A stretch of 12,886 nucleotides of DNA. Origin: JBAWAP01 sp049589355. GTDB taxonomy: Bacteria > Chloroflexota > Anaerolineae > VGOG01. Both the position numbers and the translations under genes were made by a program. How positions within the stretch are numbered: the stretch's first letter is position 1; the number at the start of each line of letters is the position of its first letter. Where the stretch lies: contig JBAWAP010000284.1 in NCBI GenBank assembly GCA_049589355.1, forward strand, positions 1-12,886. Reading direction: 5' to 3'. Shown here in pieces: positions 6,626 to 12,886 of the stretch. Under the pieces are notes generated by a model. The model was not told where the DNA came from. It was given only the letters and a program-made list of their open reading frames with translations, and searched no databases.

Positions 6626-6755
6626 GGTTGGTACATTGGTAAATTGGGAAACTGGTAAATTGGGACTGGTCTACCAACCCACCAATCTACCAATCTACCA
6701 ATCTACCAATCTACCAATCTACCAGTCTACCAATTTACCAATCTACCAGTCTACC
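6626..6755. repeat. Array of nine 8-base units (CAATCTAC type) with an inverted counterpart
   Basis: From 6683 to 6754 the unit CAATCTAC is repeated nine times without spacers; six copies are exact and three carry a single change (CAGTCTAC twice, CAATTTAC once). Upstream (6626-6670), the complementary phrase TTGGTA / CTGGTAAATTGGGA recurs, so transcripts could fold into a long stem. It fills most of the 160-base gap between the aminotransferase and serA. The unit length is not a multiple of three, and the translation NLPIYQSTNLPIYQS is an artefact of an upstream-extended frame. Confidence 0.88.
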
Positions 6756-6782
6756 GCTTACCTTGGTGGAGGTGACTTGACC

Positions 6783-7700
6783 ATGAAAGTCCTAATTTGC
6801 GATCCTATCGCCAACGAAGGTGTCGAAATGATGCGCCAGGCGGGCATCGAAGTGGACGTCAAGGCCGGCCTGGCCCCTGAGGAGCTGGAGAGAACCATCG
6901 GCGACTACGACGTCATCGTCGTCCGCAGCGCTACCAAGGTGCGAAAGCCGATCATCGAGGCGGCCAGGAATCTTAAGTTAATCGTTCGCGGCGGCGTGGG
7001 TCTGGACAACATTGACGTCGAATACGCCCAAGCCAAGGGGATCGAGGTAATGAACACCCCCGCCGCCAGTACGAATGCGGTGGCTGAGCTGACCGTCGGC
7101 TACCTGCTCGCGCTGGCGCGCCGTCTCCCACAGACCACGGCCTCGCTGAGAGCCGGGAAATGGGAGAAGAAAAGGTTCAGTGGCAGCGAGATCGCAGGCA
7201 AGACGCTGGGCCTGGTGGGCTATGGTCGCATCGGCTGGCTGGTAGCTAAGAAGGCCCTGGCTCTGGGGATGGAGATCATCGCCTACGATCCCTACGTCAC
7301 TGATCCCAAGGGGCTGGAGATGGAGTTCGTCTCCCTGGAGGAACTGTTGAACAGGGCCGACTACATCTCCTTGCACCTGCTCCTGACCGAGGAGACATGC
7401 AACCTGATAGACAAACCTCAGTTCGAAATGATGAAGGACGGCGCGTGCATCATCAACTGTGCCAGGGGGGGCACCATTAACGAAGACGCTCTCTACGAAG
7501 CGATCAGGTCGGGAAAAGTGCAGGGCGCAGCCTTAGACGTCTATGCTGAAGAGCCGGCCAAGGATAACAAGCTCTTTGAGCTGGACGAAGTGATCGGCTC
7601 ACCCCACATCGGGGCAGAAACTGTCGAAGCTCAGCATCGAGTGAGCGTTGAGGTTGCCGAGAAAGTGATCGAGCTTCAGCGGAAGCAAATGATAATCTAG
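6783..7700 (+). CDS. serA: D-3-phosphoglycerate dehydrogenase, short form without ACT domain
   Basis: This 305-residue D-2-hydroxyacid dehydrogenase catalyses the first step of serine synthesis, oxidation of 3-phosphoglycerate with NAD. Visible are VRSATKVRKPIIEAA (48-61), RGGVGLDNID (69-78), the Rossmann motif GYGRIG (146-151) with D169 after the second strand, the catalytic arginine R228 in NCARGG, E257 in YAEEP and the catalytic H275 in SPHIGAET. The signature residues match SerA more than glyoxylate or lactate dehydrogenases. The protein ends after the catalytic domain, so it is the short type lacking the regulatory serine-binding domain. Start at 6783: GGAGGTGA lies seven bases upstream. 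A longer reading frame from 6600 is only the tandem repeat translated. It lies between the aminotransferase and a putative serine kinase gene. Confidence 0.92.
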   Translation: MKVLICDPIANEGVEMMRQAGIEVDVKAGLAPEELERTIGDYDVIVVRSATKVRKPIIEAARNLKLIVRGGVGLDNIDVEYAQAKGIEVMNTPAASTNAVAELTVGYLLALARRLPQTTASLRAGKWEKKRFSGSEIAGKTLGLVGYGRIGWLVAKKALALGMEIIAYDPYVTDPKGLEMEFVSLEELLNRADYISLHLLLTEETCNLIDKPQFEMMKDGACIINCARGGTINEDALYEAIRSGKVQGAALDVYAEEPAKDNKLFELDEVIGSPHIGAETVEAQHRVSVEVAEKVIELQRKQMII

Positions 7701-7746
7701 GCGAAGCCATCCGTCTGCTTTTTCCAAACTCAATGGGGAGGAGAGA

Positions 7747-8625
7747 ATGAGCAGTAAGAGGTGCAAACCAGAGCCAGAATTGAGGATCGTGCCCGTCAAC
7801 GACATCGTCATCCACGAGCACTTTGACAAAACCAGATCCCCCAGGCTGGCCAAAAGAATAGAGGAAGACGGGGTCTTGAAGGATCCTCCCATTGTGGCCA
7901 GGCTGGGAGGGGGAAAATACGTGCACCTGGACGGCGCCAACCGGATCACCATATTTCAAGAAGAGGACTTGCTCAATTGCCAGCACATCCTGGTACAAGT
8001 AGTGGACTACTTCGATCCAGAGAGCGTCAAACTGAGTACCTGGTGCCACTTGACTCAGCAGGACAAGGATTCCTTCCTTTCTCGACTTAAGAGCAATGGC
8101 ATCGAGCCCCTACCAATGGACTGCGATGCGGCAAGGACTCTGATATCGGAAAGGGAGGGGGGCTTGTGTTGTCTATTCTTCCGGGACGGGGATGCCTTCG
8201 GAGTTAAGAGCGAAAGTGATCTTGAGTCACGGGTCAAACTGATGAACGAAGTGGTCAGGATCTACGAGGGAAGGATAGAACGCGATTGTCTTGAGCCCGA
8301 AAACGGAGAGTGGAAAAAGCAAATCAATGGTCTATTTGAAAAGCACCAAGACTGCAACATCATCGTCGCTTTCTCCGAGTTTACTCCCAAACAGGTTGTG
8401 CAGATAGCCCATAAGCTTGCTACTGGAGAAAATGCAGTCAAAATACCCCCTGGGATAACGAGACACATCGTCGTCGAGGGTAGAGCTTTGAGGATCAACT
8501 TCCCACTGTCGGTGCTGAAGGCAGAGGGGATGTCGTTGGAGACGAAGAACGAGCTGCTGAAGGAGTTCCTAAGGAAGAAGAAGCCTAGACGTTACGAAGA
8601 ACCAACGTTCATGTATGATGAATAG
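7747..8625 (+). CDS. ParB/sulfiredoxin-fold protein, putative free serine kinase (SerK/SbnI-like)
   Basis: This 292-residue protein has an N-terminal ParB-like domain: IVPVNDIVIHEHFD (14-27, with E24), then RLAKRIEEDGVLKDPPIV (33-50) and the LDGANRITIF motif (61-70, with D62 and R66). The arrangement HE..., S.RL, DGVL..PPIV, DGxxR is that of the free serine kinases SbnI (staphyloferrin B synthesis) and archaeal SerK, not of chromosome-partition ParB. I see no ParB helix-turn-helix region, parA or parS nearby. The C-terminal two thirds are unassigned; the end is very basic (RKKKPRR, 276-282). GGGGAGGAG precedes the ATG, 46 bases after serA. Position behind the phosphoserine aminotransferase and serA supports a role in interconverting serine and O-phosphoserine. 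The activity and its nucleotide (ATP or ADP) are inference. Confidence 0.65.
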   Translation: MSSKRCKPEPELRIVPVNDIVIHEHFDKTRSPRLAKRIEEDGVLKDPPIVARLGGGKYVHLDGANRITIFQEEDLLNCQHILVQVVDYFDPESVKLSTWCHLTQQDKDSFLSRLKSNGIEPLPMDCDAARTLISEREGGLCCLFFRDGDAFGVKSESDLESRVKLMNEVVRIYEGRIERDCLEPENGEWKKQINGLFEKHQDCNIIVAFSEFTPKQVVQIAHKLATGENAVKIPPGITRHIVVEGRALRINFPLSVLKAEGMSLETKNELLKEFLRKKKPRRYEEPTFMYDE

Positions 8626-8670
8626 ATTCCCTTTAGCAGCATAGTATGCCTACCCTCCAAGGAGCCTGCC

Positions 8671-11600
8671 ATGCCGATTGCTCCTGAAATCATCCATGAT
8701 CGCTTGGCCGAACTCCCCCGGCGTCGCTCCCTCGACGCCACCCTGGAGCTGTTCGATGCCCTGGGCTACCAGTACGCCGACGAGCTCCCCCTTCCCACCC
8801 GCGACTGGCCGGATGGCGTCCAAAGCCTGGTGAACCGCAACGCCGAGCCCCCCATTTACCTGGCCCAGCACCGCGACTTCCACGTCGTCTACACCCACCT
8901 CACCACCGATAACCTGTCGCGCACCGTTGAGCGCCCCATCGTCGAGCACACCCTGCACAAGCTCCACCCCTATGCCCTGTTCGTCTTCGCCAACCGCGAC
9001 CTGACCTTGTGGGACTTCGTCAACGTCAAGTACGTCGCTGAGGACGGGGCCCGCCGCCGCACCATCCGCCGCATCCACGTCGGGCCAAACGAGCGGCTGC
9101 ACACCGCCGCCCAGCGCATGGCCCTGCTGGCCGTGCCCGCGCCCGACACCAGCGCCCTGGAGCTCCAGAGCCTCCACGACCGGGCTTTTGACGTCGAGGA
9201 GGTCACCAGGCAGTTCTACCGCGACTACGTGGGGGTATTCGACGAGCTGTGCAAGGACATCGCCCGGCGTAATCCCCACTGCCAGGCCGAGATCGAGGCC
9301 CAGGTGCTCCTCGACCGGCTCCTGTTCCTCTACTTCATCCAGAAGAAACGCTGGCTGGATGGCCGACTTGACTATCTCTACCAGCGCTTCCAGGCTCACT
9401 GCCAGGCCGATCCAGACGGCACCGGCTTCTACCACGATTTCCTTTTTCCCCTGTTCGTGGCCCTGTCCAACGAGGACACAGCCTTCCCCAGCCTGGGCGA
9501 CGTTCCCTTCCTCAACGGCGGCCTGTTCGAGGTGCCTGCCGACACTCCCCTGGCCGATCAACTCGCTGTGAGCAACAACGCCTTCCACCATGCCTTCGAC
9601 GACCTGCTGGAGTGCTACAACTTCACCGTGCGCGAGGACACCCCACTGGACGTGGAGGTGGCCATTGACCCGGAGATGCTGGGCCAGATCTTCGAGAACC
9701 TGGTGTTGGGCCTGGAGCGGGGTGAGGACCGCCGCAAGGCCACCGGCTCCTACTACACCCCTCGCGTCATCGTCCACTTCATGTGCCGCCAGGCCCTCAA
9801 GGAGTACCTGGCCACCGAAAGCGGCCTCGATCCGACTCGCCTCGAAGCGCTGATGGACATTGGCCCGGCGGAGCAGTTGACGCCCGAAGAGGTAGCTGCG
9901 CTGAACGAGATGATCACCGAGCCAGAAGCTCGCCTGCTGCGCGGACTGGTGGAGGGCGCGCGTGTGCTCGATCCCGCCGTCGGATCAGGCGCTTTCCTGG
10001 TGGGGATGCTCTACGAGATGGTGGCTCTGACCAAGCTGCTGGACGTGCGGCTGCACGGCCAGGCGCGGGTGCAGCGCCGCAACTACGACTACGACCTCAA
10101 GCGGGGCTTCATTGAGCGCAATCTGTACGGGGTGGACATCCAGCCCGAGGCGGTGCGCATCTGCGAGCTGCGGCAGTGGCTCAGCCTGATGGTGGACTAC
10201 GAGCGGCGGGCTGGCGAAGCCGTGCCCACCCTGCCCAACCTCAGCTATCGCGTGCGGGTGGGCGACAGCCTGATTGAGCGGCTGTTTGGTGAGCCCGTGC
10301 AACTGGACCAGTTGGCCGACGACGCCGTGGCCCGCCAACTCATTGACCGCATCCAGACCGAGAAGCAGGCCTACTTCAAAGAGCCCGACCTATGGGAGAA
10401 GCAGCGGCGCGAGCTACGCATCCTGGGGCTGCTATGCGAGCTGGCGGCCAAGCTGGTGGGGGCCAAGCGGGGCGCCGTGCTGACCCAAATGTCGGCGCAG
10501 GTGCCGCCGATGGGTGACGAGTTCCTGTCCAAAGAGCATCGCAAATTGAAGGAGGCATTCGAAGCGGAGTTGGCCCGCTACGCCGGTCTGCTAGAGCAAG
10601 TGAAGGGAGTCTACGAACGGGTACGGGCCATGCAGAGCGGCGAAGTGCCCATCGAGGCCCGCGACGTGGACGCCCTGCGCACCCAACTGGGCCTATCCTT
10701 CTTATGGCGGCTGGACTTCGCCGAGGTCTTTGCCGACAAGGGTGGGTTTGACGTAGTGATCGCCAATCCGCCCTACATCCGCCAGGAGCGATTCTCTGAG
10801 CAGAAGCCGTTGCTGAAAGCGGCCTTCCCCGATGTGTACCAGGGCGTGGCTGACCTGTACGTCTATTTCTACCGCCGGGGATTGGCCCTGGCCCGGCTAG
10901 GGGGTGTGCTGACCTTCATCAGTTCCAACAAATTCTTCCGCGCCGGCTACGGTGAGGCCTTGCGCACCTACCTGCGGGACAACACCCGCTTGAGGACAGT
11001 GATTGACTTTGGCGACCTGCCCATCTTCGAGGCCACCACCTACCCCTGCGTGCTGGTGGTATCTAATCGTCGTCCTGGTGATGGCGAAACGAGAATGCAG
11101 GCGTTGAACGTGAGCAGCATGGCGACGTTGGAATACCTGGCCGACGCCGTGCAGCGCGATGGCTGGCCCCAGCCGCAGCGAAGCCTGCATCCTGACGGGT
11201 GGGCCTTTGAGCGGCCCGAAGTGTTGACCCTGTTGGAGAAGTTGCGCCGCAGCGGGACGCTGTTGGGGGAATACGTCGGGGGAAAGTTCTACCGGGGCAT
11301 TGTGACCGGACTGAACGAAGCTTTCGTTATTGACCAAACCACGCGGGACCGACTCGTGGCGGAGGACCCTCGTAACGTCGAGATCATCAAACCTTGGCTG
11401 CGCGGGCGTGACGTGAAACGCTGGCGAGTAGATTGGGCTGGACACTACTTGATTTGGGCATATCGAGGCATTGCCATTGAGAACTACCCAGCAGTCCTGG
11501 AGTACCTCACTGTTTTCAAAGATAGGCTTGCAAAGCGGTGGGAGCCCAGTCGAGGGCAATGTGAATGGTATGAGCTTCGTCCTTGTGACTACTACGCCGA

Positions 11601-12012
11601 GTTTGAGAAGCCAAAGATCATCTGGCCGGATATTGCAAAGCAATGTGAGTTTGCAATTGACAAAGTTGGTGCATATCTTGATGCAACAGCTTTTATAATT
11701 CCCGAAAAAGACTATTTTTTGTTAGCAATCTTGAATTCCTCAGTCACAGAATGGTTTATCTATCACATTAGCTCCTCAATACAGCAAGGGTTTTTTCGGT
11801 TCAAGCGTATCTACCTCTCTCAACTTGCCATCCCTGACGCCACGCTTGCTCAACGCGCCGCCATCGAAGCCCTGGTGCGCAAGCTGCTGGATGCCAAGGG
11901 CCAGGGGCCGCAGGTGGCGGAGTGGGAGCGGGAGTTGAACGCGCTGGTGTATGAGTTGTATGGGTTGACGGAGGGGGAGATTGGGGTGGTGGAGGGTTTG
12001 GACCACGAATGA
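8671..12012 (+). CDS. Eco57I/TaqI-like adenine-specific DNA methyltransferase of type IIG restriction-modification architecture
   Basis: This 1113-residue protein shows GSYYTP (359-364) at the entry to the methyltransferase domain, SAM-binding motif I DPAVGSGAF (434-442), YGVDIQPEAV (486-495) and catalytic motif IV NPPY (699-702) followed by IRQERF. This is the order of gamma-class N6-adenine methyltransferases. The C-terminal part (KFYRGIVTGLNEAFVID from 872, IKPWLRGRDVKRW at 906-918) is the TaqI-type target-recognition region. The N-terminal 350 residues resemble the helical/N-terminal region of large type IIG enzymes, but I cannot point to a convincing PD-(D/E)XK nuclease triad; it may be a methylase only. 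AAGGAG is six bases before the ATG. It follows the kinase-like gene by 45 bases. GC falls to about 33-42% at 11641-11820 against about 68% in the core. The last three residues (DHE) come from a repeat. Confidence 0.88.
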   Translation: MPIAPEIIHDRLAELPRRRSLDATLELFDALGYQYADELPLPTRDWPDGVQSLVNRNAEPPIYLAQHRDFHVVYTHLTTDNLSRTVERPIVEHTLHKLHPYALFVFANRDLTLWDFVNVKYVAEDGARRRTIRRIHVGPNERLHTAAQRMALLAVPAPDTSALELQSLHDRAFDVEEVTRQFYRDYVGVFDELCKDIARRNPHCQAEIEAQVLLDRLLFLYFIQKKRWLDGRLDYLYQRFQAHCQADPDGTGFYHDFLFPLFVALSNEDTAFPSLGDVPFLNGGLFEVPADTPLADQLAVSNNAFHHAFDDLLECYNFTVREDTPLDVEVAIDPEMLGQIFENLVLGLERGEDRRKATGSYYTPRVIVHFMCRQALKEYLATESGLDPTRLEALMDIGPAEQLTPEEVAALNEMITEPEARLLRGLVEGARVLDPAVGSGAFLVGMLYEMVALTKLLDVRLHGQARVQRRNYDYDLKRGFIERNLYGVDIQPEAVRICELRQWLSLMVDYERRAGEAVPTLPNLSYRVRVGDSLIERLFGEPVQLDQLADDAVARQLIDRIQTEKQAYFKEPDLWEKQRRELRILGLLCELAAKLVGAKRGAVLTQMSAQVPPMGDEFLSKEHRKLKEAFEAELARYAGLLEQVKGVYERVRAMQSGEVPIEARDVDALRTQLGLSFLWRLDFAEVFADKGGFDVVIANPPYIRQERFSEQKPLLKAAFPDVYQGVADLYVYFYRRGLALARLGGVLTFISSNKFFRAGYGEALRTYLRDNTRLRTVIDFGDLPIFEATTYPCVLVVSNRRPGDGETRMQALNVSSMATLEYLADAVQRDGWPQPQRSLHPDGWAFERPEVLTLLEKLRRSGTLLGEYVGGKFYRGIVTGLNEAFVIDQTTRDRLVAEDPRNVEIIKPWLRGRDVKRWRVDWAGHYLIWAYRGIAIENYPAVLEYLTVFKDRLAKRWEPSRGQCEWYELRPCDYYAEFEKPKIIWPDIAKQCEFAIDKVGAYLDATAFIIPEKDYFLLAILNSSVTEWFIYHISSSIQQGFFRFKRIYLSQLAIPDATLAQRAAIEALVRKLLDAKGQGPQVAEWERELNALVYELYGLTEGEIGVVEGLDHE

Positions 12013-12083
12013 CACGAAAGGAGGCGAAAGGCGCGAAAGGGTTTCGTGCTTTTCGTGACTTTTCACTTGTTTCGTGGTCCAAA
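11997..12083. repeat. Palindromic repeat with perfect 13-bp ends, supplying the methyltransferase stop codon
   Basis: TTTGGACCACGAA (11997-12009) is the exact reverse complement of TTCGTGGTCCAAA (12071-12083). The inner part is a purine-rich CGAAAGG series facing TTTCGTG/TTTTCGTG. The methyltransferase stop (12010-12012) lies inside it. It separates the gene from a relic of a second copy of its tail. Confidence 0.88.
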
Positions 12084-12088
12084 GCCCC

Positions 12089-12133
12089 GACGCGGAGATT
12101 GATGCGCTGATGCATGAGATGTATGGGTTGTCC
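12089..12133 (+). pseudogene. Relic of a second type IIG C-terminal tail
   Basis: Translated from 12089 this reads DAEIDALMHEMYGLS, closely matching the methyltransferase's own tail ELNALVYELYGLT. At DNA level 25 of 29 bases match between GCGCTGGTGTATGAG... (11941-11969) and 12104-12132. It is out of frame with the gene and has no start, so it is a leftover of a duplicated, replaced or former 3' end. Confidence 0.7.
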
Positions 12134-12232
12134 AGGTGCCAGGCACTTGCGAATAGCCGACTGATTGGCCATCTCACCTGACTTGGAGACACTGCAGCCT
12201 CCAAGAAGCCGATGAAAGTGCCTGGCACCTGG
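12132..12232. repeat. 101-bp element with perfect 17-bp inverted ends
   Basis: CCAGGTGCCAGGCACTT (12132-12148) is the exact reverse complement of AAGTGCCTGGCACCTGG (12216-12232). The 67-base interior has no gene. The ends are related to the hairpin at 12767-12805. It abuts the tail relic. I see no clear target duplication. Confidence 0.9.
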
Positions 12233-12291
12233 ACGCTTACCTCAGGGTCTCTGCAGGATCAGCGAACTACAACACAAGAAGGAGTACGCAA

Positions 12292-12765
12292 ATGGCAAAC
12301 GATATCGGACAGACCGCAGCAGCAGTGGTGACGACGCTGGCTCCGTTCACCCCGTTCTTGATCGAGGTGGGCAAGGCTGGTGGGAAGAAGCTGGCCGAAG
12401 TGATGGCCGAAAAGGGCGGCGAAGCGGCCTGGAAGAAGGCGCAAGCCCTGTGGGATAAGCTCCAGACTCGCTTCCACGATGATCCCGAAGTGCAGGTCAT
12501 GGCGACAGTGGTGGCCGTCAAACCAGAGGACGAGGCCCGCCAGACGCTGCTGGCCGAGGTGCTGGGCGCCCGCCTGCAAGAGAACCCGACCCTGGCCCAG
12601 GAGCTCTTCGACTTGCTGGGCGGACAGGAAGCGGTGCAGCAAGTGTTGGCCGAACGGGGCAGTTGGGTGGAGGACGTCACCCAGCGGATGAAGGGCGGCG
12701 GCAAGCAGATCGTGCAGGCCAGCGATGACAGCGTCATCAAGGGCGTGCAGCAGATCAAGAAGTGA
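12292..12765 (+). CDS. Small helical protein of unknown function, resembling conflict-system accessory proteins
   Basis: This 157-residue protein begins with a mildly hydrophobic segment (TAAAVVTTLAPFTPFLIEVG, 8-27), then helical stretches: KKLAEVMAEKGGEAAWKKAQ, ALWDKLQTRFHDDPEV, EDEARQTLLAEVLGARLQEN and PTLAQELFDLLGGQEAVQQ. The LW.KL and L..ELL..L..NP.LA.EL..LL pattern is one I associate with small proteins encoded beside STAND/NACHT, trypsin-like or CHAT conflict genes, which often end in a short repetitive strand tail. Here the tail is KQIVQASDDSVIKGVQQIKK. AAGGAG lies seven bases before the ATG. Another gene starts 53 bases downstream. The coding call is confident; the functional suggestion rests on pattern memory only. 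Confidence 0.75.
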   Translation: MANDIGQTAAAVVTTLAPFTPFLIEVGKAGGKKLAEVMAEKGGEAAWKKAQALWDKLQTRFHDDPEVQVMATVVAVKPEDEARQTLLAEVLGARLQENPTLAQELFDLLGGQEAVQQVLAERGSWVEDVTQRMKGGGKQIVQASDDSVIKGVQQIKK

Positions 12766-12766
12766 G

Positions 12767-12805
12767 TTAAGGTGCCCGTCACTTTGGAAGTGACGGGCAC
12801 CTTAA
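12767..12805 (+). repeat. Perfect 17-bp hairpin with 5-base loop
   Basis: TTAAGGTGCCCGTCACT (12767-12783) and AGTGACGGGCACCTTAA (12789-12805) pair perfectly around TTGGA. There is no T-run after it, so an intrinsic terminator is uncertain; it could be an attenuator or mRNA processing signal. The arms share the pattern AGGTGCCnGnCACTT with the inverted ends at 12132-12232, so both look like members of one repeat family. Confidence 0.85.
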
Positions 12806-12818
12806 GGGGGTTTGACCC

Positions 12819-12886
12819 ATGAGCAACAAACAGACGGCCCAACGAACCAATGACGCCGACGATGGCAACGTCGTGGACGGCAGGAG
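12819..12886 (+). CDS. Start of an unidentified gene, cut by the window edge
   Basis: An ATG at 12819 follows AAGGGGG by eight bases and opens a frame reading MSNKQTAQRTNDADDGNVVD to the edge. The 22 visible residues are polar, Asp/Asn-rich and look disordered. It lies just after the hairpin that separates it from the small helical protein and may be its partner. No family can be assigned. Confidence 0.5.
   Translation, partial: MSNKQTAQRTNDADDGNVVDGR

Noticed and set aside
6683..6754. CRISPR-like array
   Set aside because: The units are 8 bases long and directly adjacent, with no spacers and no cas genes.
6600..6782. N-terminal extension of serA with NLPIYQSTNLPIYQS repeats
   Set aside because: It is the tandem repeat read through. 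The ATG at 6783 has a perfect ribosome-binding site and matches the SerA N-terminus.
7747..8625. Chromosome-partition ParB
   Set aside because: No helix-turn-helix or CTPase GERRxRA-type motif, no parA and no parS-like sites; the motif layout fits serine-kinase-type relatives better.
8650..9777. 375-codon open frame on the minus strand opposite the methyltransferase N-terminus
   Set aside because: It is low-complexity Val/Gly/Glu-rich translation typical of the antisense of GC-rich coding DNA.
12767..12805. Classical intrinsic terminator
   Set aside because: The stem is strong but is followed by AAGGGGGTTTG rather than a T-run, and it matches a repeat family seen nearby.

Overview
The window looks like a chromosomal segment of an uncultured, probably anaerobic member of the Chloroflexota. 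This is an inference. It rests on the fairly high GC of the genes, the pairing of 2-hydroxyacyl-CoA dehydratase genes with a short SerA, a SerC-type class V aminotransferase and a SerK-like protein, and the unusual load of small palindromic and tandem repeats in and between genes. No rRNA, tRNA, CRISPR array or complete insertion sequence is visible.

Layout. At the left edge is a 106-bp imperfect palindrome (1-106). Next, on the minus strand, comes a DUF433/DUF5615 (PIN-like) toxin-antitoxin pair (113-723). The region between it and the plus-strand genes holds a 161-bp MITE-like element (774-934) with 12-bp terminal inverted repeats and an 11-bp target duplication. It appears to have landed exactly between two divergent promoters. 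A plus-strand operon follows: two 2-hydroxyacyl-CoA dehydratase/benzoyl-CoA reductase-type subunits (1010-2266 and 2290-3555), then an overlapping alkaline-phosphatase-superfamily phosphodiesterase (3527-5320).

A near-consensus sigma-70 promoter (TTGACG-17-TATAAT, 5323-5351) heads the next unit. It contains a class V aminotransferase (5552-6622), a short D-3-phosphoglycerate dehydrogenase (6783-7700) and a ParB/SbnI-fold putative serine kinase (7747-8625). Together these look like a serine/O-phosphoserine module. No SerB phosphatase is visible; the kinase-like protein or another phosphatase may close the pathway.

The right part is defence-like. It has a 1113-residue Eco57I/TaqI-like adenine methyltransferase of type IIG architecture (8671-12012), whose target-recognition region is sharply AT-richer than the rest of the gene. 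A relic of a second copy of its C-terminal tail (12089-12133) follows. Then come a small helical protein (12292-12765) resembling those found beside bacterial conflict/STAND genes and the start of a further gene (12819 to the edge).

The most distinctive property is the number of miniature repeats, about a dozen. Several have become part of coding sequence: the C-termini of four genes and internal loops of two are built from repeat DNA. The serine module with the SerK-like protein and the methyltransferase with its recognition-domain scar are the best biological leads.
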